Shown: in pieces, positions 56,970 through 64,000 of the stretch
How the letters are laid out: each line of letters starts with the position of its first letter
How positions within the stretch are numbered: the first letter of the stretch is position 1
Assembly (NCBI RefSeq): GCF_022921075.1
Contig: NZ_CP095050.1
Span: forward strand, 1,240,001-1,304,000
Reading direction: 5' to 3'
Length of the DNA stretch: 64,000 bases
Source of the DNA: Hymenobacter sp. 5317J-9
GTDB lineage: Bacteria; Bacteroidota; Bacteroidia; Cytophagales; Hymenobacteraceae
The notes under the pieces: generated by a model
Told to the model about the DNA's origin: nothing
Databases searched by the model: none
What the model saw: only the letters and a program-made list of their open reading frames with translations
Translations under genes and position numbers: made by a program

Positions 56970-57263
56970 ATGAGAACCCTCTTTCCTGCATTTCTCCGCC
57001 CGCGCTGCGGGCTTGGCGGGCTGCTAATGGCCGCGGCTCTGGCCCTACCGGCCTGCCAGGACCCGCGCCTGGCCCGGCTCGAAGCCGTGCAGCAGCAGCA
57101 GGCCCACGAGCTGGCCCGCCTGCGGCAGCAGCTGGCCGAGCGCGAGGAAGAGGTGCAGCAACTCGAAACCTGCGTGGACGACCTGGAAAGCACCGTGTAC
57201 GCCGACGAGGACTCGGCCGCTTACGACGAAGAGCCCGACCGGCCCAGCACGACGCTGCTCTAA
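56970..57263 (+). CDS. Small coiled-coil lipoprotein
   Basis: The 97-residue product has a lipobox (LALPACQD, Cys near 29) after an Arg/Gly-rich signal peptide. Its next part is a heptad-rich coiled coil (LARLEAVQQQQAHELARLRQ, about 34-70), and it ends in an acidic tail with DEDSAAYDEEPD. The plan recalls Lpp-like or spacer lipoproteins without homology I can name. It sits 81 bases before the FUSC gene. Confidence 0.7.
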   Translation: MRTLFPAFLRPRCGLGGLLMAAALALPACQDPRLARLEAVQQQQAHELARLRQQLAEREEEVQQLETCVDDLESTVYADEDSAAYDEEPDRPSTTLL

Positions 57264-57343
57264 AAGTGGCGGCGGGACGCCGACGGCCTAACCAAAATGG
57301 CCGGGCTTCCCGTTTATTCGCAGCCAGTCCGCGCTTTCTTCGA

Positions 57344-59512
57344 ATGAACACCCACTCCCGCCGCCTCCGCTACTTCCTGTCCGGGCAAAACTTCTCCGAC
57401 GGCGTGCGCACCACGGTGGCCATTTTGCTGCCGGCGCTGCTGCTGGCCCAGTGGGGGCATTTCGACCTGGGCCTCACCGTCTCGACCGGGGCCGTGTGCG
57501 TGAGCGTGACCGACACCCCCGGCCCGGCCGCCCACCGCCGCAACGGCATGCTGGCCGCCCTGGCCGTGGTGGTGCTCACGGCCCTGCTCACCAGCCTGGC
57601 GGCCACCAGCGTGTGGCTGCTGGGGCTCGAAATCGGGGTGCTGAGTTTTCTGTGCACCATGTTTCTGGTGTGGGGCGCGCGGGCCGGGGCCGTGGGCACG
57701 GCCGGCCTGCTGAACGTGGTGCTGCTGCTGGCCCACCCCCCGGCCCTCAGCGAGGTGCTGCCGCATGCGGGCTTGCTGCTGCTGGGCGGGCTGTGGTACG
57801 CCGGCCTGGCCATGGTGGCCTACCAGGTGCTGCCCTACCGCCCGGCCCAGCAGGCGCTGGGCGAGTGCATCCACGCGCTGGCCCGCTTTCTGGAGCTAAA
57901 AGCCAAGTTCTATTTGCCCGAAACGGCCCTCGACGAGGACTACCGCGAACTGGTGGCCCAGCAGGTGGTGGTGAATGAAAAGCAGGAGGCCGCCCGCGAC
58001 TTCCTGTTCCGCACCCGCCAGATAGTGAACGAAACCACCAGCACCGGCCGCCGCCTGGTGCTCACCTTCGTCGAAACCGTGGACCTGTACGAGCGCATCA
58101 CGGCCGGGTATTACGACTACGGCACGGTGCGCGCCACCTTTGGTAGTAGTGGCGTGCTGCCCGACATTGCCGCCCTCATCCGCCACATTGCCACCGAGCT
58201 CGACCACCTCGGCGTGGCCATCCAGACCAGCCGCCGCTACGCCGGCCCGGGCCCCGACCTGAGCGAGGAATGGGGGCGCCTGCAAGTCCGCATCAGCGCC
58301 CTCGACGCCGACGGCGAAGGCCACACGCGGGTGCTGAAGAAAATTCTGGTCAACCTGCGCGACATCATCCGGCGCGTGGGCAACATCCGCCGCTACTTCG
58401 ACGAAAGCCTGGCCGTTGCCTCGCCCGTGCCCAGCCGCGCCGCCGAGCACGCCCGGTTTGTGGCCCACCAGGAAATCGAGCGGCAGGCCTTCGGCCAAAA
58501 CCTCACCCTGAAGTCGAGCGTGTTCCGCCACTCGGTGCGCATGACGCTGGCCTGCCTTGTGGCCTTCGTGTTGGCCGAAAGCCTCTGGCATGGCCAGCAC
58601 AACTACTGGATTTTGATGACCGTGACCATCATGCTCAAGCCCGGCTTCAGCCTCACGCGCCAGCGCAACACCGAGCGCATCATCGGCACGCTGGCGGGCG
58701 GGGCGCTGGGCGGAGTCATTCTCTGGGCCCTGCCCTGGACGGAGGCGCGGTTTGGCGTGCTGGTGGTGTTCATGGTGCTGGCCTACAGCTTCCAGCGCAC
58801 CGTGTACCTGGCCACGGTCGTCTTTCTCACGGCCTATTTGCTCATCATGTTCAGCTTTCTGGGATTCAGCTACGTTGGGGTGGCCGAGGAGCGCATCACC
58901 GACACGCTCATTGGCTGCGCAATTGCGTTTTCGGCCGGGTATTTCCTGTTTCCCAGCTGGGAATCGGAACAGCTGACCGACTACATGGCCGCCGCCCTGC
59001 GCGCCAATCTGGCCTACCTGCGCCAGCTGGCCAACCGCCTGGCCGGCCGCCCGTTGCCGCCCAACGAGTACCGCCTGCTGCGCAAGGACGTGTACGTGAG
59101 CGGCGCCAACCTGGCGGCCGCCTTCCAGCGCATGCTCACCGAGCCCAAAAGCAAGCAGCACCGCCCCACCGAAACCCACGAGTTTGTGGTGCTGAACCAC
59201 ATTCTCTCCTCCAACATCGCCGCCCTCACCGCCACCCTGCGCGAGGCCGCGCCCGCCGTGCCGCCCTTCGCCGCCGAAAGCCGCCGCGCCCTCACCAGTG
59301 CCCTAGCCGCCCTGCAAAAAAGCCTGGTGCGCATAGCACCCGCTGCCGCCCCCGCCGCCGAACTGGGCCTCGGCACGGCTGAAACCGACGCGTCCGACGA
59401 CAAAACCCTGCTCGAGCAGCTCGCTTTCCTGCAGAAGGTGAGCACCGATATCAGCAAGATTTCGGAGATTCTGGTGGAGCACCAGCCGCCTGCTTTGTCG
59501 GGCGCCGCTTAG
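57344..59512 (+). CDS. FUSC-family membrane protein, YccS-like
   Basis: The 722-residue protein has an N-terminal set of about six helices (about 27-195, with LLPALLLAQWGHFDLGLTVSTG), a cytoplasmic region (about 200-385), and a second set (about 400-540, with YWILMTVTIMLKPGFSLTRQRN, listed as TIMLKPGFSLTRQRN). It ends in a long cytoplasmic tail. The layout is that of the YccS/AaeB-like FUSC family, often involved in aromatic acid efflux. The substrate is not known. ATG 57344 starts right before the first helix. Confidence 0.88.
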   Translation: MNTHSRRLRYFLSGQNFSDGVRTTVAILLPALLLAQWGHFDLGLTVSTGAVCVSVTDTPGPAAHRRNGMLAALAVVVLTALLTSLAATSVWLLGLEIGVLSFLCTMFLVWGARAGAVGTAGLLNVVLLLAHPPALSEVLPHAGLLLLGGLWYAGLAMVAYQVLPYRPAQQALGECIHALARFLELKAKFYLPETALDEDYRELVAQQVVVNEKQEAARDFLFRTRQIVNETTSTGRRLVLTFVETVDLYERITAGYYDYGTVRATFGSSGVLPDIAALIRHIATELDHLGVAIQTSRRYAGPGPDLSEEWGRLQVRISALDADGEGHTRVLKKILVNLRDIIRRVGNIRRYFDESLAVASPVPSRAAEHARFVAHQEIERQAFGQNLTLKSSVFRHSVRMTLACLVAFVLAESLWHGQHNYWILMTVTIMLKPGFSLTRQRNTERIIGTLAGGALGGVILWALPWTEARFGVLVVFMVLAYSFQRTVYLATVVFLTAYLLIMFSFLGFSYVGVAEERITDTLIGCAIAFSAGYFLFPSWESEQLTDYMAAALRANLAYLRQLANRLAGRPLPPNEYRLLRKDVYVSGANLAAAFQRMLTEPKSKQHRPTETHEFVVLNHILSSNIAALTATLREAAPAVPPFAAESRRALTSALAALQKSLVRIAPAAAPAAELGLGTAETDASDDKTLLEQLAFLQKVSTDISKISEILVEHQPPALSGAA

Positions 59513-59530
59513 CCCCAATAGGTTTTTGCA

Positions 59531-61471
59531 TCAGAAAGGCAGCTGCACCACCACGCGCGTCCCGGTTGCGTTCGGCGTTTCGATGCGCACGCTGCCGCCC
59601 AGGTAGGCGGCGCGGGTGCGCACGCCGCGCAGGCCAATGCCCACGGGCGGCGTGTCCTCCCCGCGGGCAAAGCCGCGGCCGTCGTCTTCCACGCACAGCT
59701 CGAGGTGGGCGGCGTGGCAGCGCAGCTGCACCTGCACGTGGCGGGCCTGGGCGTGGCGCACGGCGTTGTTCACCAGTTCGGCCACGATGCGGAAAGCGGC
59801 CGACTGCACCGCCTGGGGCAGGGCGTCGAGGCCGGGGTCGAGGCGGGTGTCGACGTGGGGCGGGCCGTTGAGGTTGAAGGCGTCGCACAGCGCTACAATG
59901 GAATTATGGAGGCGGTTGGTGCCGGGCTCCATGGGCAGCAGCGAGTGGCTGAGCTGGCGCACCTGGCTGTAGAGCTGGCCCAGAATTTCTTCGGTGAGCA
60001 GGCCGATGGTGGCCGCATTGGGGGCGGCGGCCAGGGCGTCGCGCACGGCGTTGCTTTGCCAGGCCATGTGCAGGGCGGCCAGGTTGGGGCCCAGGGCGTC
60101 GTGCAGCTCGCGGGCCAATTGCTCGCGCTCGGCATCCTGCGCCGCGATGAGGCGGCCGCCTTCCTCGTTGCGCTGCTGCAGCCGCCGGATGCGCAGCTGC
60201 GCATTCTGCCGCAGCGTGTAGCGAAAGCGGCCCGTGAGCAGGGCGCTCAGCACCAGCAACTCGGCAAACAGGCCCCAGGCCAACGTGTTGGGGTAAATGG
60301 GGTTGAAGCTGCTCAGCCCCAAGTGGTTCAGCCAAAATACCGCGTACCCGACAAAAAAGCAGAGGTACGTAAGTGAATAATACGCCGCCAGGCGCCGCCG
60401 GTGCCGCGAGAGCAAGGCCGCCACCAGCGTCACCCAGCCGTAGCCGAACACCAGCAGCATCAGCACCTCGCGGCCGTAGTTGAGGCCTTCCACCAGCGGC
60501 AGGCTGTGGCGCACCGCCCACGGAAACACCGCCGCGTAGGCCGCCACCAGCACCGCCGCCGCGCCCGCCAGCCAAGAGCCGGTGCGGTACAGCTTGCCCG
60601 CCATCGGCAGCCGCAAAAACAGCTGCATGATGCGAATGCCCGCTGCGCCGGCCAGTATCAGGAAATTGTATTGGCCCACCGACCACAGCAGGCGGTACAG
60701 TGGCCCCGGCAGCAGCAGGGCGTCGAGGCCGTCCTCCATCATCAGAAACAGCGCCACGGCCGCAACGTAGGCCACGTACCAGAGGTAGATGCGGTCGCGC
60801 AGAAACGCAAACAGCACCAGGCTGAACACCGCGCTGCTCAGGTAAAAACCCAACAGCCACACCCAGTGCCGCTCAAACGGAAAGCCCATTTCCCAGGCCA
60901 GAAAATGCTCGGCGGTTTCGATGTAGGTGGGCAGGTACACGCCGCCGGTGTGCACGTCGGCGCGCAGGTACAGCACGGCCGCCTCGCCGGGGCTCAGCTC
61001 AAACGGAAAGCTCAGCGAACGAGCCGGGAACTGCCGCTCGGCCGCTGGCGCCCACGAGCTGGCGTCGCCCAGGCGCGTGAAGCGGGTTTCGCCCTGCCGC
61101 CGCATGTAGAGCGCCGCGCTGTCGGTGAAGTTGAAGATGCTCCACAGGAAGCGCAGGCGCCTGGCTTCGGTGTTGCGCACCGGCAGGCGCAGCCACACGC
61201 GGCGGTGCAGCAGGCCCAGGTTCAGGGTTTTGTGCCAGGGGCCGGGGCGGAAGCGGCCGGCGCGGTACTGGGCTTCGGCCCGTTCGGGGTCGGGCGCGGG
61301 GCCAAAGGGCTCGGTGTAGTAGCGGTAGGCTTCGGAAAGGTGCGCGCCTTTGGGGTCCTTCAGCAGCAGGGTGTCGCGCAGGCGGTGCGGCGGGTTGTCG
61401 GCCGCCCGGGCGGACACGGCCGTTCCGGCCCACAAGCCCAGCATCAGCACCGCGAAGTAGCAAAACCGCAT
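59531..61471 (-). CDS. 7TM-DISM sensor histidine kinase
   Basis: The 646-residue protein has a signal peptide and an N-terminal exported sensor domain (DISMED2-like, about 30-175). Seven helices follow (about 190-395), then a HisKA_3 segment with His457 in RELHDALGPNLAALH and a HATPase domain (GPP through VELVNNAVRHAQ, DDGRGF, GIGLRGVRTRA; about 540-646). It would phosphorylate a LuxR-type response regulator; none is adjacent. The 7TM-DISM class is known for sensing ligands at the outer face. TTG 61477 is a possible alternative start. Confidence 0.9.
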   Translation of the reverse strand: MRFCYFAVLMLGLWAGTAVSARAADNPPHRLRDTLLLKDPKGAHLSEAYRYYTEPFGPAPDPERAEAQYRAGRFRPGPWHKTLNLGLLHRRVWLRLPVRNTEARRLRFLWSIFNFTDSAALYMRRQGETRFTRLGDASSWAPAAERQFPARSLSFPFELSPGEAAVLYLRADVHTGGVYLPTYIETAEHFLAWEMGFPFERHWVWLLGFYLSSAVFSLVLFAFLRDRIYLWYVAYVAAVALFLMMEDGLDALLLPGPLYRLLWSVGQYNFLILAGAAGIRIMQLFLRLPMAGKLYRTGSWLAGAAAVLVAAYAAVFPWAVRHSLPLVEGLNYGREVLMLLVFGYGWVTLVAALLSRHRRRLAAYYSLTYLCFFVGYAVFWLNHLGLSSFNPIYPNTLAWGLFAELLVLSALLTGRFRYTLRQNAQLRIRRLQQRNEEGGRLIAAQDAEREQLARELHDALGPNLAALHMAWQSNAVRDALAAAPNAATIGLLTEEILGQLYSQVRQLSHSLLPMEPGTNRLHNSIVALCDAFNLNGPPHVDTRLDPGLDALPQAVQSAAFRIVAELVNNAVRHAQARHVQVQLRCHAAHLELCVEDDGRGFARGEDTPPVGIGLRGVRTRAAYLGGSVRIETPNATGTRVVVQLPF

Positions 61472-61632
61472 AGGCAAGAAATGAAAACCGCTGGCAACAG
61501 AGCCGACAAATAACTATACGTTTATCTGAATTTCATCTGGTTTTGCCATAAAATTCTCCAAAAAACAAACCGGGATGCTGCGGCCACCACTGGCAACCAC
61601 AACACCCCAGCATAGAACATAAAGCCTGTCAA

Positions 61633-63696
61633 CTACTTCGCCGCCGCGCCGTTGGGCTTGAGCGTGCGGCCCAGCCAGTCGAAAAACACGCGCTGCCAGA
61701 GCACGGCGTTCTGCGGCTTCAGCACCCAGTGGCCCTCGTTGGGCAGGTACAGAAAGCGGCTGGGGATGCCCCGCATCTGGGCCGAGCCGAAGGCTTCCAT
61801 GCCCTGGCTTTCGGGCACGCGGAAGTCCTTGCCGCCGTGGATGACGAGGATGGGCGCGTCCCACTTGCCCACGAAGTTGATGGGGTTGAACTCGGTGTAG
61901 GAGCGGTGCTGGGGCACGTTCCAGGGCGCGCCGCCGAGGTCGTGGTTCACGAAAAACATCTCCTCGGTGGTGGTGTAGAAGCTGTTCAAATCGAACATGC
62001 CATCGTGCGAGATGAAGGTTTTGAAGCGCCCCTTGTGGTGGCCGGCCAGGAAATACACCGAGTAGCCGCCGTAGCTGGCGCCCACGCAGCCGCGCCGGTC
62101 CTTGTCCACGTAGGGCTCCTCCGAAATCTTGTCGATGGCCGAGAGGTAGTCCCGAATGGGCTGGCCGCCGAAGTCGCCCGAAATGGCGTCGTTCCACTCG
62201 CGCCCGAAGCCGGGCAGGCCGCGCCGGTTGGGCGCCACCACAATGTAGCCGTTGGCCGCCATCAGCTGGAAATTCCAGCGGTAGCTCTGGCTCTGGGTGA
62301 TGGGGCTTTGCGGGCCGCCCTGGCAGTAGAGCAGGGTGGGGTACTTCTTGGCGGGGTCGAAATCGGGCGGGTAAATCACGAACACCTGCATCTGCTTGTT
62401 GTCGGTGGTGGTCACGCGGCGGTCTTCCACCTTGCCCAGCCGGATGCCGGCCAACTTTTCTTTGTTGATGGCAGTGAGCGGGGTTTCCTTGCCGGTTTTC
62501 AGGTCGAGCCGCACGATGTCGGCAAAAGCCGACAAGGTGGTGCGGTTGGCCACCGCCTGGTCTTTGCCCACCAGCTCAAACGAGTTGTAGTTATGCGCGC
62601 CGGTGGTGAGCTGCTTGATTTTGCCGCCCTTGCTCGGCAGCGAGTACAGCTGCTCGGTGCCGGCCACCACGGCCATGAAGTAGATGGTTTTGCCGTCGGC
62701 GCTCCAGCGGGCGTTGTTGGCGCTCAGCTCCGAGCCTTTGGTGATGTCGACGCGCTTTTTGCTGGCAAAATCATACACCACGATGCCGTTGCGGTCACTC
62801 TCGAAACCCGGCGTGGCCATGCTGAGCCAAGCCACCTGCTTGCCATCGGGCGAGAAGGCGGGCTCGGTGTCGTAGCCGGGCAGACCCTCGCTCAGGTTCA
62901 CGGTCTGGGCGTTGTGGATGTCGTAGAGGTAGATGTCGGAATTGGTACTCACGGCCTCGGCCTTGCCGGTCAGCTTGCGGCTGGTGTAGGCAATGCGGTA
63001 GCCGTCGGGCGAGAAAGCCAGCTGCTCGGCGCCGCCGTCGGGCATCAGCGGCGAGTCGAACTTCTCGCCGGGCATCAGGTCCTTGCCGTAGCCTTCGGGC
63101 CGTCCGTCGGCATTCAGCGGCTGGAAGAACACGTGGCTGGCCATGTGGTCGTCCCACACGTTCCAGTGGCGGTAGTTGAGGTCGTCGATGATTTTGGCGT
63201 CGGCCTTGGGCAGGTCCGGAAACAGGTCCAGCGTGGTGGGCGTCACCTTCACGTCCTGCGTGTAGAGGATGAAATTGGCCTTGGGCGCGTATTTGAGGTT
63301 GCTCAGGCCCTGGTCGGGAAAGTCGCTGAGCTTGGTTTTGCCGCTGCCGTCGGCGTTCATGGCATACAACTGGTCGGTGCCGCCTTCGCCCGAGACGAAC
63401 GTGAGCTTGCCGTCGGGCCGCCAGTTCAGGGTGTTTTCCGAGCCGGGCGTGTCGGTCAGCTTGCGGGCCGCGCCGCCGGCCACGGGCACGGTCCAGATGT
63501 CGGCGTTGCCCTTGTTTTCGGCCAGGCTGTACTTGGTGACGGTGTAGGCCACGGTTTTGCCATCGGGCGATACCTGCATTTCGCCCAGGCGGCCCAACTG
63601 CCAGAGCTTTTCGGGGGTGAGGACGGTGGAGGTTGGGGTTTGAGCGGCCGCCGCGAGCGGAAGCACCGCCAGCGCGCCAAGAAAGAGCTTGTTCAT
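61633..63696 (-). CDS. S9-family (prolyl oligopeptidase-like) serine peptidase
   Basis: The 687-residue protein has a signal peptide (KLFLGALAVLPLAAAAQ), a seven-bladed-type propeller region (about 25-440, with WRPDGKLTFVSG and FSPDGYRIAYTSRK blades) and an alpha/beta-hydrolase domain. The latter carries Ser541 (GASYGGYS), Asp in HGGKDFRVP (about 627-635) and His in NEGHWVL (about 660), completing the triad. It is probably a periplasmic or exported peptidase acting on short peptides, as in the S9C acylaminoacyl or DPP-like groups. TAATTTTC, one base from the -7 consensus, lies at 63701-63708. Confidence 0.93.
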   Translation of the reverse strand: MNKLFLGALAVLPLAAAAQTPTSTVLTPEKLWQLGRLGEMQVSPDGKTVAYTVTKYSLAENKGNADIWTVPVAGGAARKLTDTPGSENTLNWRPDGKLTFVSGEGGTDQLYAMNADGSGKTKLSDFPDQGLSNLKYAPKANFILYTQDVKVTPTTLDLFPDLPKADAKIIDDLNYRHWNVWDDHMASHVFFQPLNADGRPEGYGKDLMPGEKFDSPLMPDGGAEQLAFSPDGYRIAYTSRKLTGKAEAVSTNSDIYLYDIHNAQTVNLSEGLPGYDTEPAFSPDGKQVAWLSMATPGFESDRNGIVVYDFASKKRVDITKGSELSANNARWSADGKTIYFMAVVAGTEQLYSLPSKGGKIKQLTTGAHNYNSFELVGKDQAVANRTTLSAFADIVRLDLKTGKETPLTAINKEKLAGIRLGKVEDRRVTTTDNKQMQVFVIYPPDFDPAKKYPTLLYCQGGPQSPITQSQSYRWNFQLMAANGYIVVAPNRRGLPGFGREWNDAISGDFGGQPIRDYLSAIDKISEEPYVDKDRRGCVGASYGGYSVYFLAGHHKGRFKTFISHDGMFDLNSFYTTTEEMFFVNHDLGGAPWNVPQHRSYTEFNPINFVGKWDAPILVIHGGKDFRVPESQGMEAFGSAQMRGIPSRFLYLPNEGHWVLKPQNAVLWQRVFFDWLGRTLKPNGAAAK

Positions 63697-63811
63697 GTCC
63701 GAAAATTACAGCCGGCAGCCGCATGGCCGCGGGGCAGCATTCCCGAAAAGCATAGTGGTTTTTCTATTTTTAAGCTACATTTATAGTCAACCCGCTTTTG
63801 ATGAGCCTGCT

Positions 63812-64000
63812 ATGAAACCAATCGTTCCCCGTGTGCTGCTCCTGACAGCCGGATTGCTGTTGTGCGCGCTGGCCGCCTGCGCCCAGCAGCCCACCGGCCC
63901 CGCGCCGGCCAAGCGCAGCCTGCCGCCCATTCCCGGCCTCGGCCCCGAGCCGGTGCTGCCCGCCAACCCCACGGCGGCGCAGCAGGCCGAACACAAACGC
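63812..64000 (+). CDS. N-terminal part of a lipoprotein (partial)
   Basis: The first 63 codons run off the end of the window. A signal peptide (VLLLTAGLLLCALAAC, residues 8-23) ends in a lipobox LAAC. The exported start is Pro-rich (PAKRSLPPIPGLGPEPVLPA). The main domain is not visible. Two possible -7 motifs, TATTTTTA and TACATTTA, lie at 63765-63783. Confidence 0.75.
   Translation, partial: MKPIVPRVLLLTAGLLLCALAACAQQPTGPAPAKRSLPPIPGLGPEPVLPANPTAAQQAEHKR

Noticed and set aside
56610..57193. Minus-strand frames of 195 and 211 codons
   Set aside because: They run across a lipoprotein with a good lipobox and a gap with a repeat arm; no domain is visible in them.
61729..63786. A 685-codon plus-strand frame opposite the S9 peptidase
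   Set aside because: It mirrors a gene with a complete signal peptide and catalytic triad. Its residue make-up (Gly, His, Val, Ala) is typical of the opposite frame in GC-rich DNA.

Overview
The window looks like a chromosomal piece of a GC-rich member of the Bacteroidota, most likely Hymenobacter or a close relative (Cytophagales). Supporting signs are type IX secretion sorting tails of both kinds (type A at 1-93 and 23571-25289, type B at 54868-56609), a SusC-like TonB-dependent receptor with an N-terminal carboxypeptidase-regulatory-like domain, DUF3857 transglutaminase-like proteins, a SecA with a non-zinc tail, and the Bacteroidota -7 promoter motif TAnnTTTG. I see no rRNA, tRNA, CRISPR array, transposase or phage gene. 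The genus is an inference from gene content and sequence style.

Layout. 1-5439: tail of a secreted protein, then a TPR protein, a HupE/UreJ-type membrane protein, a small Cys-containing exported protein and a TonB receptor, a probable metal-uptake cassette. 5561-19895: cell-envelope and housekeeping genes: two L,D-transpeptidase-like proteins, an MFS transporter, a malate/lactate dehydrogenase family enzyme, Ppx/GppA, an rRNA-methyltransferase-like protein, a lipoprotein-type penicillin-binding protein, dapF, a MOSC protein, a GNAT acetyltransferase, then a glycosyltransferase and UDP-galactopyranose mutase. 20030-31244: secA, a T9SS-exported beta-propeller-like protein, deoC, a SPOR lipoprotein, an M20 amidohydrolase, a small outer-membrane-like protein, Hsp20 and a DegP/HtrA protease, i.e. 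mostly export and protein quality control.

31542-41526: a lone AAA ATPase, a small hypothetical protein, an ALDH7-like aldehyde dehydrogenase, a minus-strand sugar-nucleotide operon (two epimerases and a GT2 glycosyltransferase), a lipoprotein, and a sigma factor / anti-sigma-like / DUF4097-like operon. 41565-54707: a PPC/DUF296 exported protein, a 1099-residue TPR plus MORN-variant protein, two DUF3857 proteins (one with an intact and one with a degenerate transglutaminase domain), a DUF4442 thioesterase-fold protein, a DisA_N (diadenylate cyclase-like) protein with an unusual active-site motif, a secreted double TonB_C protein, RidA and a bestrophin. 54868-64000: a frameshifted T9SS type B protein, a coiled-coil lipoprotein, a YccS-like FUSC transporter, a 7TM-DISM histidine kinase, an S9 peptidase and the start of a lipoprotein.

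Across the window, palindromic intergenic repeats of at least two families recur, and several genes have TAnnTTTG only a few bases before ATG, suggesting very short or leaderless transcripts. The most interesting leads are the DAC-domain protein with RYN in place of RHR, the TPR-HupE-TonB cassette, the repeat families, and the lipoprotein PBP.
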